Below, piece after piece: positions 35,537 to 46,881 of a stretch of DNA of 64,000 bases. The stretch spans positions 2,690,228-2,754,227 of the forward strand of contig NZ_LR733406.1 in NCBI RefSeq assembly GCF_902506505.1, read 5' to 3'. Numbering within the stretch: the first letter of the stretch is position 1; every line of letters begins with the position of its first letter. The DNA is from Pseudomonas sp. 8AS. Lineage in GTDB: Bacteria > Pseudomonadota > Gammaproteobacteria > Pseudomonadales > Pseudomonadaceae. A model generated the notes under the pieces. That model did not search any database. It was not told the DNA's origin and saw nothing but the letters and a program-made list of their open reading frames with translations. Position numbers and translations under genes: made by a program.

Positions 35537-36577
35537 TCAAGGCGTCTGCGCGCGGGCCGCGGCCAGCTCCTCGGCGGCAGCCAGGCGCAGGCGCTCCTGG
35601 GGCGCGAAGTGTTCTGCGACCAGGCTATCGATGGCCGCCGCCTTGTCGCTCTGGCTGAGGCCGTCGTTGCTCTCGATGCGGGCCTTCTCCTGGCGATACT
35701 GGTCGAGGCGCTGGGTCCACTGCTGGCGGCGCTGATCGAGCGCCTCCAGGCGCGCGGTGGCCTCGGCGCCGACCAGTTGCAGGCGCAACTGCTGGATCTG
35801 CGCCGGGCTGGCGCCTTCGGCCTGCAGGGCAGCGGTCTGGGTGCGCAGTTCGCTCTGCAGCTGCGGCACGATCAGTTCCTGCAGCTGCGGCGGCAGGCTG
35901 CTGCGCAACTGGTCGAGGGCCACCGCTTTCTGCGTGTCGCTCAGGCTCGGGTCGTGGCGGATGCCCAGGCGTTGCAGGGTGAACTGGTTGTAGGCCTCCT
36001 CGTTGGCGAAGAACACCTGGTGCACCTCGGCGCTGAAGATCGCGGCGCGCAGCGCTTGCACGGCCTGCTCGCGCTGGCGCATGGCATCCAGGCTGGCCAG
36101 TTGCGGCAGGTCGCGCTCCAGGCTGAGCAGTTGCTCCTTGTACTGCAGGTACTGGGCGAGCAGCGCCAACGCCTGCCCTTCGGCGGGTTGGGCCAGCTGG
36201 TTGCCGATGTAGGCCTGCAGGCGCTGGATGCTCCGGGCCAGCGACTCTTCGCCGAGGGTACTCAGGAAATAGTCGAAGATGCGCCGAATGTCTTCGCTGA
36301 TCAGCAGGTTGCCGGCGCTGTCGAGGCGGAAGCGGCCATCCACTTCGGTGCCGGCCAGTGAGCCTGGCAGGGCGGCGGGGCGGGTGGCGGACGCAGGGTC
36401 GGCGATCGCGCCGAGACTGGCCGGCAGCGCCGGGCGCTGGTCGCTGGCGGGTTGATTGGCCGGCTGCGGCGCTAGAGGCGTGGCGCCCGGATGGGCATCG
36501 ATGGGGTTGAGCTGGAACGTCAGGGCCACGCTGGCGCCGATCAACAGCGGCAGGGCCACAAGCAGTTTTCGATTCAC
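35537..36577 (-). CDS. lifO: Lipase-specific foldase (lipase chaperone)
   Basis: The 346-residue protein has an N-terminal membrane anchor (LLVALPLLIGASVALTF), a Pro/Ala-rich linker and the Lif helical domain. The conserved foldase motif appears as RRIFDYFLSTLGEE at about residue 95-108. It folds the lipase in the periplasm before type II secretion. It lies 54 bp after lipA on the same strand, the standard lipA-lif operon of Pseudomonas. Confidence 0.95.
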   Translation of the reverse strand: MNRKLLVALPLLIGASVALTFQLNPIDAHPGATPLAPQPANQPASDQRPALPASLGAIADPASATRPAALPGSLAGTEVDGRFRLDSAGNLLISEDIRRIFDYFLSTLGEESLARSIQRLQAYIGNQLAQPAEGQALALLAQYLQYKEQLLSLERDLPQLASLDAMRQREQAVQALRAAIFSAEVHQVFFANEEAYNQFTLQRLGIRHDPSLSDTQKAVALDQLRSSLPPQLQELIVPQLQSELRTQTAALQAEGASPAQIQQLRLQLVGAEATARLEALDQRRQQWTQRLDQYRQEKARIESNDGLSQSDKAAAIDSLVAEHFAPQERLRLAAAEELAAARAQTP

Positions 36578-36631
36578 GGCGATACTCGTAAGCGGGCAAC
36601 CGTAGGGGGCCCGCAGGCCCCGGCAGGTGGA

Positions 36632-37710
<1,079 letters not shown>

Positions 37711-37825
37711 CGGACGTTTACAAATTCAGGCTACTATTTCACGCCTTTTCGGCGGCTCGCCGAGGTGTTACCAGGGGAAACGCGCAAGGGCGAATCCCTG
37801 GCCGGCTGCCGACTGCTCCAGGCCT

Positions 37826-38353
37826 CTAGGGCCGCAGCAACCACTCGCCGAGCACCTGATAGTCATGGCCGCTGGCTTGCTGCCGGGAGACCAGCAGGGC
37901 AAAGCGGGTGACCCGCCAGGTGAAGGCACGGGCTTCGCTCTTTTCCGGCAGCCGGCTATGCCGGGCCAACGTCAGGTGCGGGTGGTAGGGCCGCGTATCG
38001 GCTGCCACGCCGGCTTCGCCCAGGGCCTGCAGCAGGCGTTGCTGCAGCGCCAGTAGCTCATCCGGTACCTGGCGCGGGGTCAGCAGCAACAGGCCGCCGC
38101 GGCGACAGCGCAGCTGGTCGAGGCACAGGCTGAAGGGCCGGCCGCGCAGTCCGGCGGCGATGGCGGTGAGCAGTGCCAGGTTGCTGCTGGGCTGGTTGCC
38201 GAGAAAGACCAGGGTCAGGTGCAGGTCGCCGGGGGCAACTGCGCGCCCCGTCAGGGCCAGACTGCTGCGCCAGCTTGCCAGGCGCTGGCGCAGCGCACTC
38301 GGCAGGGGCAGGGCGAAGAACAGGCGCAGACTCGTCTCGGTTTGCCTCGACAC
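37826..38353 (-). CDS. thpR: RNA 2',3'-cyclic phosphodiesterase
   Basis: The 175-residue protein is of the LigT/ThpR 2H phosphoesterase family. Both HxTx motifs are seen: DLHLTLVFLGNQ near residue 43-54 and HPHLTLARH near 124-132. LRLFFALPLP opens the fold. It hydrolyses RNA 2',3'-cyclic phosphates. The gene stands alone on its strand. Confidence 0.92.
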   Translation of the reverse strand: MSRQTETSLRLFFALPLPSALRQRLASWRSSLALTGRAVAPGDLHLTLVFLGNQPSSNLALLTAIAAGLRGRPFSLCLDQLRCRRGGLLLLTPRQVPDELLALQQRLLQALGEAGVAADTRPYHPHLTLARHSRLPEKSEARAFTWRVTRFALLVSRQQASGHDYQVLGEWLLRP

Positions 38354-38535
38354 ATTCGTCTCCTGGCCTGCAAGCGGCTTGACAGGGCGGTGCCGGGATT
38401 TCTAGGATGACAGCCATGGCGCCGATTTAAGAGCAACTTGCGGGGCGCCGCCCGGTTGGGCGAATACCGCTAAAGCGCTGGCCGGTGTCGCCTCCCACCG
38501 CAGTCCGGCGGGATTACGAGGCTGAGACTGCATCC

Positions 38536-38847
38536 ATGAATTGCCCGCGCCCCCATCTGTATTTTTCCTCTCTGCCGCGTACCGCGGTCAACCGTCATCC
38601 GCATGTACTGCTGGTCGGTACGCATCAGCCACGCCTGCTCAAGAGCCTCGAAGGCTGGCCCAAGCACTGGCCGGGGGCACGTAACTTCCTGATCCGCTTC
38701 GCCGCCCCGCGCGCCGAGGCGCTGGCCCAGCTGCCCAGCAATGGCTTCGATCTGGTGGTGGTCGGCGGCGAAGCGCAGCCGGTCGATGCCGAGCTGATCG
38801 GGCAGCTGGTACGGGTCGCCCGTCAGGGCCTGATCAGCCTGCGCTGA
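38536..38847 (+). CDS. Hypothetical protein, Pseudomonas-type
   Basis: The 103-residue protein has no family I recognise. It has a strand-helix alternation (HPHVLLVGTHQPRLLKSLEGW, then FDLVVVGGEAQPVDAELIGQLV) resembling a short receiver-like or Rossmann-like half domain without catalytic residues. The ATG at 38536 is the likely start. It converges on greB. Confidence 0.55.
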   Translation: MNCPRPHLYFSSLPRTAVNRHPHVLLVGTHQPRLLKSLEGWPKHWPGARNFLIRFAAPRAEALAQLPSNGFDLVVVGGEAQPVDAELIGQLVRVARQGLISLR

Positions 38848-38857
38848 GCCGGCGATT

Positions 38858-39355
38858 CTAAGGGTAGTCGATGGCGGTGATGTAAAAGGTCTGCTCGCCA
38901 CCCGGCGCCTGCACCCGCACTTCGGCGTCGAGGGCCTTGCCCACCAGGGCCCGGGCCAGCGGCGAGTCGATGCTGATCAGGCCGAGCCGTAGGTCCAGCT
39001 CATCGGGGCCGACGATGCGATAGCGGGTTTCCTCACCGTCCTCGTCTTCCAGGGTCACCCAGGCGCCGAAATACACCTTGTGCGGATCGGCTGGGCGGCT
39101 GTCGACCACCTTCAGGCTTTCCAGGCGCTTGGTGAGAAAGCGCACGCGGCTGTCGATTTCGCGCAGCATCTTCTTGCCGTAGGTGTACTCGGCATTTTCC
39201 GAACGATCGCCCTGGGCGGCGGCCTCGCTGACCGACTGGGTCACCTGCGGGCGGCGGACATGCCAGAGTTCGTGCAGCTCGGCGCGCAGGCGGGCCTCGC
39301 CTTCGGGGGTGATCAGCGGGGTGCCGGCGGAGCGGGGCGGACGATAACGGCTCAT
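38858..39355 (-). CDS. greB: Transcript cleavage factor GreB
   Basis: The 165-residue protein has the Gre layout. The N-terminal coiled coil has the acidic tip [14 protein letters not shown] (Asp and Glu used for RNA cleavage in the polymerase channel), followed by the FKBP-like C-terminal domain ([27 protein letters not shown]). The GPDE and SPLA blocks are GreB/GreA hallmarks. The ATG at 39355 is the start. It rescues backtracked RNA polymerase. Confidence 0.94.
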   Translation of the reverse strand: MSRYRPPRSAGTPLITPEGEARLRAELHELWHVRRPQVTQSVSEAAAQGDRSENAEYTYGKKMLREIDSRVRFLTKRLESLKVVDSRPADPHKVYFGAWVTLEDEDGEETRYRIVGPDELDLRLGLISIDSPLARALVGKALDAEVRVQAPGGEQTFYITAIDYP

Positions 39356-39395
39356 GGTGCTCGGGTATCGGAAAGAAGGCGCGAGTTTACCAAGC

Positions 39396-41903
39396 TCAGG
39401 CCTCGCGCAGCACGGCCAGCGGGCTGGCATTCAGCGCGCGGCGGGTGCCGAGCAGGCCGGCGCCCCCCACCAGCAGCGCACCGATCAGCGGCAACAGCAA
39501 TAGCCAGGGATGCGGCTGCCACGGCAGATCGAGGGCGAAGCGGTACAGCAAGAAGCTCACCAGCTCGCAGCCGATGGCCGCCAGCACGCCACTGGCGGCG
39601 CCGAGCAGGCCGAACTCGCTGCGTCGCGCGGCCAGCAGCAGGCGTCGCTCGGCGCCGAGGGCACGCAAGAGCGCGCCCTGGCGGATGCGCTCATCCAGGG
39701 TCGCCTGCAGGCCGGCGAACAGCACGCTCAGGCCGGCAGCCAGGACGAACAGCAGCACGTACTCCACGGCCAGGGTGACCTGGGCGAGGATGCTGCGCAG
39801 CTGGGCCAGCAGGGCCTCGACCTGCAGCAGGGTCACCGCCGGGAAGGCCCGCGCCAGCTCGACCAGCTGGCGCTCGCTGTTGGGCGGCAGGTAGAAGCTG
39901 GTCAGGTAGGTCGCCGGCAGATCCTGCAGGGTGCCGGGCGCGAAGATCATGTAGAAGTTCGGCTGGAAACTGTCCCACTGCACCTTGCGCAGGCTGCTGA
40001 CACGGGCCTGGCGCTCCAGCCCGCCGACGCTGAAGGTCAGCACGTCGTCCAGCTGCAGGTGCAGGCTCTCGGCCAGTTCGGCCTCCACCGAGACGCCGGG
40101 CAGCGCGTCGCGCGGCTGCGCTTGCCACCACTGGCCGGCCTGCAGCTCGTTGCCTGCCGGCAACTCGCTGGACCAGGTCAGGCTGAGGTCGCGGCGCACC
40201 GCCCGGTCGCCGGCGCTGTCCTTGCTGACGATCCGTTTCACCGGCTGGCCATTGATCAGGGTCAGGCGCCCGGCGACTATCGGATAGAGCGGCGCCGGCT
40301 GTGGCGACAATGCGGCGAGGCGCGCGGCAAAGGCCTGTTGCTCGGCCGGCAGGATATTCAGGGCGAAGTGGTTGGGGGCCTTTTCCGGCAGCTGGTCCTG
40401 CCAGGTGTCGAGCAGTTCGCCCCGCAGCAGGCCGATCAGGGCCATGGCCAGGAGGATCAGGCCGAACGCCAGCGCCTGCCCGGCAGCGGCCAGCGGGTGG
40501 CGCAGCAGTTGGCCCAGGCCCAGGCGCCAGGGCAGCGCGGCGCGTGCCAGCAGGTGACGCAGGCTGCGCAGCCCGAGGAGCAGCAGGCCGCCGAGCAGCA
40601 GGGTGGCCAGCAGGCCGCCACCGAGCAGGGCCAGGGTCAGGGCCAGATCCAGGCTCAGCCGCCACATGATCAGCCCCAGGGCCAGCAGGGCGGCGCCGTA
40701 GACCAGCCAGGAGCTGGGCGGCACCGGCAGCAGGTCGCGGCGCAATACCCGCAGCGGCGGTACGCGGCCCAGTGCGGCCAGCGGCGGCAGGGCGAAGCCG
40801 GCCAGGGCCACCAGGCCGGTGGCGATCCCGGCCAGTGCCGGCCAGAGGTTGCCGGCAGGCACGCCGGAGGGGAGCAGGCCGTGCAGCAGCTTGAACAGGA
40901 TCAGTTGGCCGGCCCAGCCGAGCAGGGCGCCCAGTACGCTGGCCAGCAGGCCGAGCATGGCCAACTGCAGGGCGAACAGGCTCAGCGCCTCGCGGCGCGA
41001 AAGACCCAGGCAGCGCAGCAGGGCGCTGTTGTCGAAGCGGCGGGCGGCGAAGCGTGCTGCCGAAAGCGCCACCGCCACCCCGGAGAGCAGCACGGCGGCC
41101 AGGCTGGCCAGGTTCAGGTAGCGCTCTGCGCGGCCGAGGGCGCCGCCGATCTGGCGATTGCCGGAGCGGGCGTCTTCCAGGCGCTGGTGCGCGGCCAGGG
41201 TCGGCTTGACGCTGCTGCGGTAGCGACTCAGGGCCTGGCCGTCGCCGCGCCACAGCTCGCGGTAGCGCACCCGGCTGCCGGGCTGGACCACGCCGGTGGC
41301 TGCCAGGTCGTCGAGGTGTATGAGGACGCGCGGGGTCAGGCTGTAGAAGTCGCCCGCGCGATCCGGTTCGTAGGTCAGGACCCGGGTCAGGCGCAGCTGC
41401 AGGTTGCCGACTTCGATCGGCTGGCCGATCCGCAGGTCGAGTGCGGCGAACAGGCGTGCCTCGGCCCAGGCCTCGCCGGGGCCGGGACCGCTGCCGGGTT
41501 GCTCGGCCTGGTAGGGGGCGGGCGCACTCTTCAGCTCGCCGCGCAGGGGGTAGCCGCTGCCGGCCGCCTTGACGCTGGCCAGCTGGATGCCGGCGTCGGT
41601 GGCGATCACGCTGCTGAATTCGACCACCTGGACGTGTTCCAAGCCCAGCTGGCGGCCGCTGGCGAGCTGATCGGCGCCGGCCGGTGCGCTGCCGGACAGG
41701 ACCAGGTCGGCGCCGAGGAACTCGGTGGCGCGCAGCAGCATGGCGGCATTCAGCCGCGCACTGAAATAGCCGATGGCGGTGCTGGCGGCCACGGCCACCA
41801 GCAGGGCGAAGAACAGCACGCGCAGTTCGCCGGCGCGGGCGTCCCGGCGCAGCTGGCGGGTCGCCAGGGAGAGGCGGCGGGTTAGCGGCAGGGCGCGCAT
41901 CAA
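39396..41903 (-). CDS. ybbP: YbbP-type ABC transporter permease (FtsX family)
   Basis: The 835-residue membrane protein has ten predicted helices in the pattern of a double FtsX-domain permease: helix near residue 30-50, a long periplasmic part, a first FtsX block near 265-400, and a second at the C-terminus ([20 protein letters not shown]). The start overlaps the ybbA stop by four bases. With YbbA it forms a MacB-like or lipoprotein-release-like transporter. The substrate is unknown. Confidence 0.9.
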   Translation of the reverse strand: MMRALPLTRRLSLATRQLRRDARAGELRVLFFALLVAVAASTAIGYFSARLNAAMLLRATEFLGADLVLSGSAPAGADQLASGRQLGLEHVQVVEFSSVIATDAGIQLASVKAAGSGYPLRGELKSAPAPYQAEQPGSGPGPGEAWAEARLFAALDLRIGQPIEVGNLQLRLTRVLTYEPDRAGDFYSLTPRVLIHLDDLAATGVVQPGSRVRYRELWRGDGQALSRYRSSVKPTLAAHQRLEDARSGNRQIGGALGRAERYLNLASLAAVLLSGVAVALSAARFAARRFDNSALLRCLGLSRREALSLFALQLAMLGLLASVLGALLGWAGQLILFKLLHGLLPSGVPAGNLWPALAGIATGLVALAGFALPPLAALGRVPPLRVLRRDLLPVPPSSWLVYGAALLALGLIMWRLSLDLALTLALLGGGLLATLLLGGLLLLGLRSLRHLLARAALPWRLGLGQLLRHPLAAAGQALAFGLILLAMALIGLLRGELLDTWQDQLPEKAPNHFALNILPAEQQAFAARLAALSPQPAPLYPIVAGRLTLINGQPVKRIVSKDSAGDRAVRRDLSLTWSSELPAGNELQAGQWWQAQPRDALPGVSVEAELAESLHLQLDDVLTFSVGGLERQARVSSLRKVQWDSFQPNFYMIFAPGTLQDLPATYLTSFYLPPNSERQLVELARAFPAVTLLQVEALLAQLRSILAQVTLAVEYVLLFVLAAGLSVLFAGLQATLDERIRQGALLRALGAERRLLLAARRSEFGLLGAASGVLAAIGCELVSFLLYRFALDLPWQPHPWLLLLPLIGALLVGGAGLLGTRRALNASPLAVLREA

Positions 41904-42583
41904 GGCTCCAGGTTGTCGACCCGCAGGCCGCCTTCCAGGCGAATCAGGCGGCGGCAGCGGTGGGCCAGGCGTTCGTCATGGGTGACCAGGACCAGGGTGG
42001 TGCCGCGCTCCTGGTTCAGCTCGAACAGCAGGTCGCTGATCCGTTCGCCGGTATGGCTGTCGAGGTTGCCGGTGGGTTCGTCGGCGAACAGCACCGCCGG
42101 CTCGGCGGCGAAGGCGCGGGCAATGGCGACGCGTTGCTGCTCGCCACCGGAAAGCTGGCGCGGGGTATGGCTCAGGCGTTGGCCGAGGCCGACCCGCTCG
42201 AGCAGCTCGCGGGCCCGTTGGCGGGCATCGCGGCGGCCGTCCAGCTCCAGCGGCAGCATGACGTTTTCCAGGGCATTGAGATTGTCGAGCAGCTGGAAGG
42301 ACTGGAACACGAAGCCGACGTGCTCGGCGCGCACGCGGGCGCGCTGGTCCTCGTCGAGGGCGGTGAGGGTATGCCCGGCCAGCTGCACGTCGCCGCTGCT
42401 GGGCAGGTCCAGGCCGGCCAGCAGGCCGAGCAGGGTGGATTTGCCCGAGCCGGAGCTGCCGACTATCGCCAGGCTGTCGCCGGCGTTGAGCTCGAAACTG
42501 AGGTCGTGGAGGATGCTCAGCGCGCCTTCCGTGCTGGGAACCACTTTGCTAAGGTACCGCGCAGTGAGAATGCTTGCGCTCAT
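41900..42583 (-). CDS. ybbA: YbbA-type ABC transporter ATP-binding protein
   Basis: The 227-residue ATPase has Walker [10 protein letters not shown], signature [14 protein letters not shown], Walker [13 protein letters not shown] and the H loop LVTHDERLA. It belongs to the LolD/MacB group. It is divergent from tesA with almost no gap, as in E. coli (tesA, ybbA, ybbP), so the promoters overlap the coding ends. Confidence 0.95.
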   Translation of the reverse strand: MSASILTARYLSKVVPSTEGALSILHDLSFELNAGDSLAIVGSSGSGKSTLLGLLAGLDLPSSGDVQLAGHTLTALDEDQRARVRAEHVGFVFQSFQLLDNLNALENVMLPLELDGRRDARQRARELLERVGLGQRLSHTPRQLSGGEQQRVAIARAFAAEPAVLFADEPTGNLDSHTGERISDLLFELNQERGTTLVLVTHDERLAHRCRRLIRLEGGLRVDNLEP

Positions 42584-42593
42584 GGAGAATCCG

Positions 42594-43199
42594 ATGCGTG
42601 CGTGGTGGGTAGGCGGTGCCGTGGCACTACTGATGTGGGCTCAGGGCGCGCTGGCCGGCAACGTGCTGGTCGTCGGCGATAGTATCAGCGCCGCTTTTGG
42701 CCTGGATACCCGCGTGGGCTGGGTCGCACTGCTGGAAAAGCGCCTGGCCGAGGGTGGTTTCGGCCGGCCGGTGATCAATGCCTCGATCAGTGGCGACACC
42801 AGTGCCGGCGGCCTGGCGCGGCTGCCCGCGCTGCTTGCGCAGCATCGCCCGGAGCTGGTGATCATCGAACTGGGCGGCAACGACGGCCTGCGCGGCCAGG
42901 CACCGGCGCAATTGCAACAGAATCTTGCGGCGATGATCGATCGCTCCCGCGAGGCCGGCGCCAAGGTGCTGCTGCTCGGCATGCAGTTGCCGCCGAACTA
43001 TGGCCAGCGCTACACCCGTGCCTTTGCCGAGGTCTATGTTCAACTGGCGGAGCAGAAGCAGGTGCCCCTGGTGCCGTTCTTCCTGCAGGGCGTCGGCGGC
43101 GTGGCCGACATGGTGCAGGCCGACGGCATCCACCCGACCCAGGCGGCCCAGGCGCGTTTGCTGGATAACGTCTGGCCAATCCTGCATCCCATGCTCTGA
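42594..43199 (+). CDS. tesA: Arylesterase / lysophospholipase TesA
   Basis: The 201-residue SGNH hydrolase has a signal peptide (cut near residue 21). The blocks are GDSISAAFG (Ser), [16 protein letters not shown] (Asn) and DGIHPTQ (Asp and His). The ATG at 42594 is preferred because GGAGA lies six bases upstream. An ATG at 42582 is the alternative. It acts in the periplasm on acyl esters and is transcribed away from ybbA. Confidence 0.93.
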   Translation: MRAWWVGGAVALLMWAQGALAGNVLVVGDSISAAFGLDTRVGWVALLEKRLAEGGFGRPVINASISGDTSAGGLARLPALLAQHRPELVIIELGGNDGLRGQAPAQLQQNLAAMIDRSREAGAKVLLLGMQLPPNYGQRYTRAFAEVYVQLAEQKQVPLVPFFLQGVGGVADMVQADGIHPTQAAQARLLDNVWPILHPML

Positions 43200-43255
43200 G
43201 CCTTCCCCGCCTGCAGCCTTTCGGCTATCTTGGCGGCCCTCTTTCGGAGCACCCC

Positions 43256-43537
43256 ATGCCGCGCCCTGCCTGGTCCCTGCATGCCTACCAACTGATCGTG
43301 CCGGACGAACAGCTCGACCTGTTCGCCTGCCGCGAAGCGCGCGTGCACCTGGTCGCCCGGCAGCTGGAACTGCACGGTTTCGCCGACCGCACGCTGTGCG
43401 GCGGCCTGCTCCCGGCCTTGCCGGTGATGCGTGCGGTGAAGCAGGCCAGTATGCGCGACAAGCGCCTGTGCCAGGCCTGTAAGGCCGTGCTGCAGGCGCA
43501 GCGGCGTGGCGAGCGGTCCGTCTGGCCGGACGCCTGA
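43256..43537 (+). CDS. Hypothetical protein with conserved cysteines
   Basis: The 93-residue protein has no recognised family. It opens MPRPAWSLHAYQLIVPDEQLDL, has a single Cys in the middle (FACREARV and TLCGGL) and ends with a LCQACKAV segment whose two cysteines could bind a metal. It lies after tesA on the same strand. Confidence 0.55.
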   Translation: MPRPAWSLHAYQLIVPDEQLDLFACREARVHLVARQLELHGFADRTLCGGLLPALPVMRAVKQASMRDKRLCQACKAVLQAQRRGERSVWPDA

Positions 43538-43611
43538 GCCCTCCCTGTGGGCGCGGCACGGGTGTACAATTCCGAGCCTACCTATCAACCATTCAAGCCA
43601 AGGATTTCCGG

Positions 43612-44580
43612 ATGTTGTCGCGCGTTCCAGCCGTCGCCCGCTCCCTGACTCTCGCCAGCCTCTGTGCGGCGGGGCCCGTAGCAGCCCTGGAGCTGCCTCT
43701 TCCCGCTCCCGGTGACGACATCGTCGGCCAGGTGCAGGTGATCAAGGCCAAGTACGAAGACACCTTCGCCGATATCGGTGTGGCCAACGACCTGGGCTAC
43801 CTGGAGATGGTGGTGGCCAACCCGGGCGTCGATCCCTGGTTGCCGGGCGAGGGCGCCGAAATCGTCCTGCCGACTCGCTTCATCCTGCCGCCCGGCCCGC
43901 GCGAAGGCATCGTCATCAACCTCGCCGAGTACCGCATGTACTACTTCCCGAAGGGGCAGAATGTGGTGCACACCTTCCCGCTGGGGATCGGTCGCGAAGG
44001 CTGGGGCTCGCCCATCGCGCACACCACCATCACCGCCAAGACGCCGAATCCGGGCTGGTCGCCGCCTGCTTCGATCCGCGCCGAGCATGCCGCCGATGGC
44101 GATCCGCTGCCGACCTACGTACCGCCAGGGCCGAACAATCCACTGGGGCCGTTCAAGTTCACCCTGGGCACCCCGGGCTACCTGATCCACGGTTCGAACA
44201 AGAAGTTCGGCATCGGCATGCGGGTCAGTCACGGCTGCTTCCGCATGCTCAACCACAACGTGCTGGAACTGGCCAAGATGGCGCCGGTGGGCACTTCGGT
44301 GCGTATCGTCAACGAGCCGTACAAGTTCGGCGTGAGCAACGGCAAGGTCTATCTCGAGGCCCATGCACCGCTGGATGATCATGGCGAGCCTTCGGTGGTC
44401 GACAAGCACACCGCTGTGATCAATGCGCTGCTCAAGCGCGACGACATGGCCGGCCAGATGCATCTGGACTGGGAAGTGGTGCGCGAGGTGGTGGCGGCCG
44501 AGGACGGCATGCCCATCGAGATCGCCGAGCCGCAGCAGGGCGCCGTGGCCAGCACCGGCGCTGCTCCCGTAGAGCTCTGA
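43612..44580 (+). CDS. L,D-transpeptidase (YkuD family)
   Basis: The 322-residue exported protein has a signal peptide and a YkuD catalytic domain. The histidine/cysteine motif is HGSNKKFGIGMRVSHGCFRM, with Cys209 in SHGC as the nucleophile. The domain starts near GIVINLAEYRMYYFPKG. It probably crosslinks peptidoglycan or attaches the abundant lipoprotein to the wall. That would fit the nearby oprI gene, but this is inference. A terminator follows. Confidence 0.9.
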   Translation: MLSRVPAVARSLTLASLCAAGPVAALELPLPAPGDDIVGQVQVIKAKYEDTFADIGVANDLGYLEMVVANPGVDPWLPGEGAEIVLPTRFILPPGPREGIVINLAEYRMYYFPKGQNVVHTFPLGIGREGWGSPIAHTTITAKTPNPGWSPPASIRAEHAADGDPLPTYVPPGPNNPLGPFKFTLGTPGYLIHGSNKKFGIGMRVSHGCFRMLNHNVLELAKMAPVGTSVRIVNEPYKFGVSNGKVYLEAHAPLDDHGEPSVVDKHTAVINALLKRDDMAGQMHLDWEVVREVVAAEDGMPIEIAEPQQGAVASTGAAPVEL

Positions 44581-44604
44581 TGCACAGCTGACCGGGCTGC
44601 AAAC

Positions 44605-44639
44605 AACCCGTCCGGCGCCATGCGCCCGACGGGTTTTTT
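44605..44639 (+). terminator. Terminator after L,D-transpeptidase gene
   Basis: AACCCGTC pairs with GACGGGTT around an inner GGCGC/GCGCC stem, followed by a T-run. Confidence 0.85.
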
Positions 44640-44664
44640 GTCGCCTGTAAAAACTGCAGGCAAT

Positions 44665-44696
44665 AAAAAAGCCGACCTGAAACCAGGTCGGCTTTT
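44665..44696 (-). terminator. Terminator of oprI
   Basis: A perfect 13-bp stem (44667-44679 with 44684-44696, loop AAAC) followed on the minus strand by six Ts. This is strong, as expected for a highly expressed gene. Confidence 0.9.
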
Positions 44697-44712
44697 AAAG
44701 CCTTGGCAAGAA

Positions 44713-44964
44713 TTACTTGCGGCTGGCTTTTTCCAGCATACGCAGAGCGCGCTCGTTGGCTTCGTCAGCGGTCAGCTGAGCCTTCTGAGCAGCGGCCAGA
44801 GCGTCGTCGGCCTTGCGGTAAGCTTCGTCAGCACGAGCTTGAGCGCGGGCAGCGGCGTCTTCGGTAGCGGTCAGACGGGCTTCGGTTTCTTTGGACATGC
44901 TGCTGCAACCGGTAGCCAGAACTGCTGCCAGAGTCAGAGCAGAGAATTTCAGAACGTTGTTCAT
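44713..44964 (-). CDS. oprI: Major outer-membrane lipoprotein OprI
   Basis: The 83-residue precursor has a lipobox ATGCSS with Cys20. The mature part is a helical heptad repeat with Ala-rich [13 protein letters not shown] segments and ends RMLEKASRK, the Lpp-like C-terminus with a Lys for peptidoglycan attachment. It is the Braun-lipoprotein equivalent of Pseudomonas and one of its most abundant proteins. It is convergent with the L,D-transpeptidase gene and has its own terminator. Confidence 0.97.
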   Translation of the reverse strand: MNNVLKFSALTLAAVLATGCSSMSKETEARLTATEDAAARAQARADEAYRKADDALAAAQKAQLTADEANERALRMLEKASRK

Positions 44965-45267
44965 CGTGTTCCCCTTAAGGTGGACTTTCCATAAAAGCAA
45001 TTTCCCAACACTGGGAAATTAGCCGGGCTACATAGTACCCATTACCTGTAGTAAGTAAACTGACCTTGCGCAAGCGTGGCGTTTTTTTTTCACTTGAGCC
45101 CCGTGCAGATTAATTTCTGTTTAAAAAACATACAGATCTGACGATTAGCGGCGGCTCGCCAGTGCCGCAAAAGTGTGCACGGGCGTGGCTGGCAGGCAGC
45201 CGGCCTGATAGCATCCGGGCTGGCTTTCGGGGCGGATGTTGCCCCGCGATACTTCAAGGATGTGGGT

Positions 45268-46533
45268 ATGTCGAAACTTGTTAAATGGGCCGTGTTGGGC
45301 ATTCTGGCAATTGCGCTACTTATCAAGGCGTCGCTGTGGTTGTCCGTGCGCTCGATCATGAACGATGCCGTCGAGCAACTCTCGCCGTTCATGAACGTGA
45401 GTTACGCGGGGATTACCTCCTCCTTCGATGGGCGTGTCGGGGTCAGCGGGATCAAGGTGCAGGTGCCGCTGCTGAATGATCAGTTCCGCATCGAACATGC
45501 CGAGTTGAAGTTCAAGGGGCTGATGGACTTGCTGCGTTTCAAGGAGCGCCTGGCCGAAGGCAAGTTCCCCGAGCAGATGGCAGTCAACATCAAGGGCCTG
45601 CAGCTGGATGTGCACGGGCCGCTCATGGCGCAGCTGAACCAGCAGGCGGACGAGCCGTCCCTGTATGACGCCTGGTCGCAAGTGGCCTGCGGCAACACCC
45701 GTGTCATCGGTACCGATGACTTGCTGGAGATGGGCTACCGCACCCTGGAGACGGATGCGCAGTTTTCCTACCTGTATCAGCCCGGCGCGCAGAACCTGAC
45801 ATTCAACCTGACCGCCGATACCCGTGACATGGGCGAGTATCGGGTCAGCTTCGCCCTGGCCAACATGTCGGAAAAACCCGGGGATCTGCGAGTCAACCCG
45901 CCACGCCTGTCCGGGGTGACGGTGGAGCTCAACGACAACCAGTATCTGCGTAAAGTGCAGGGCTACTGTGCCGGCAAGCTCGGACAGGATGCGCAAGCCT
46001 ACCTGCAGACCACGCTGGACCAGCTCGACCGGTCGTTGCGCGCGCAGCGCATCGCGCTGGATCCGCAGTTGCTCGAAGCGCTGGGCGGCTACTATAAAGA
46101 TCCCCAGGCTCTGCGCCTGGAGTTGGCGCCCAGCGAAGGCATGGCGTGGGATGGCCTGCAGTTCTTCGAGGCCAAGGATGTGGTGGCCATGCTGCGGCCG
46201 GTGTTGCTGATCAACCAGCAGGCCGTGCAAAACCTGGCCTTTACCTGGGTGGACCCAGATGCGGCTCCCGTTCCGGAAGTCGATGAGCTGGTGCGGGCGC
46301 CAGAAACCGAGCAGGCAATGCGTTCGCCGCAGTATGATTTCGTCACGGTCGCCAGCCTGCCCGAGCACGCCGGCAAGCGACTACAGTTCATTACCTATGA
46401 TGGAACCTACTATCAGGGCATCCTGCACAAGGTAGCGAACGGCAAGGCTTTCCTGAGTGTCCAGTTTGGCAGTGGTTCGGCAGAGATGTTTCTCAGCCTG
46501 GAAAAGATCGATAAGGTAAGGGTTCTGTTCTAG
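45268..46533 (+). CDS. Membrane-anchored hypothetical protein
   Basis: The 421-residue protein has one N-terminal helix (WAVLGILAIALLIKASLW) and a long periplasmic part with strands resembling AsmA/YdgA-like proteins. The start at 45268 follows AAGGA. It is followed by a small GNAT gene 18 bp on. I do not recognise the family and assign no function. Confidence 0.6.
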   Translation: MSKLVKWAVLGILAIALLIKASLWLSVRSIMNDAVEQLSPFMNVSYAGITSSFDGRVGVSGIKVQVPLLNDQFRIEHAELKFKGLMDLLRFKERLAEGKFPEQMAVNIKGLQLDVHGPLMAQLNQQADEPSLYDAWSQVACGNTRVIGTDDLLEMGYRTLETDAQFSYLYQPGAQNLTFNLTADTRDMGEYRVSFALANMSEKPGDLRVNPPRLSGVTVELNDNQYLRKVQGYCAGKLGQDAQAYLQTTLDQLDRSLRAQRIALDPQLLEALGGYYKDPQALRLELAPSEGMAWDGLQFFEAKDVVAMLRPVLLINQQAVQNLAFTWVDPDAAPVPEVDELVRAPETEQAMRSPQYDFVTVASLPEHAGKRLQFITYDGTYYQGILHKVANGKAFLSVQFGSGSAEMFLSLEKIDKVRVLF

Positions 46534-46551
46534 AACCCTAGAGGAGTAGAA

Positions 46552-46824
46552 ATGAGCGAAGGGTTGTCCATCCACCATGATCAGGCTGGCCATCAGTTTG
46601 AAGCCGTCATCGATGGTCATCGGGCATATCTGGCCTATATGGATCTGGGCAAGCAGACCCTGGATATCTACCGTACCTTTGTGCCGAACCCCCTGCGTGG
46701 CCGCGGTATCGCCGCGGCGCTCACCGAGCAGGCCCTGGAGTATGCGCACAGCATGGGCTACACGGTGATTCCGTCCTGCTCGTACGTCGAGCGCTACCTC
46801 GAACGCCGCCAGCGCAACCACTAA
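46552..46824 (+). CDS. GNAT-family N-acetyltransferase, short form
   Basis: The 90-residue protein matches the small YjdJ-type acetyltransferase group, with the acetyl-CoA loop RGRGIAAAL and the closing VIPSCSYVERYLER. It is shorter than full GNAT proteins (about 150). The preceding gene ends 18 bp upstream, so they are co-transcribed. The substrate is unknown. Confidence 0.85.
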   Translation: MSEGLSIHHDQAGHQFEAVIDGHRAYLAYMDLGKQTLDIYRTFVPNPLRGRGIAAALTEQALEYAHSMGYTVIPSCSYVERYLERRQRNH

Positions 46825-46839
46825 TCGGCCGCACCAATG

Positions 46840-46867
46840 AAAACGCCGGGCATCTGCCCGGCGTTTT
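46840..46867. terminator. Bidirectional terminator between GNAT and DAHP synthase genes
   Basis: AAAACGCCGGGC and GCCCGGCGTTTT are exact complements around ATCT. The A-run and T-run serve both strands. Confidence 0.9.
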
Positions 46868-46881
46868 CATTGCGGCTGGGT

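Noticed and set aside
39510..41885. Very long (791-codon) open frame antisense to ybbP
   Set aside because: Gln/Ala/Gly-rich shadow caused by high GC and codon bias of the membrane protein on the other strand.
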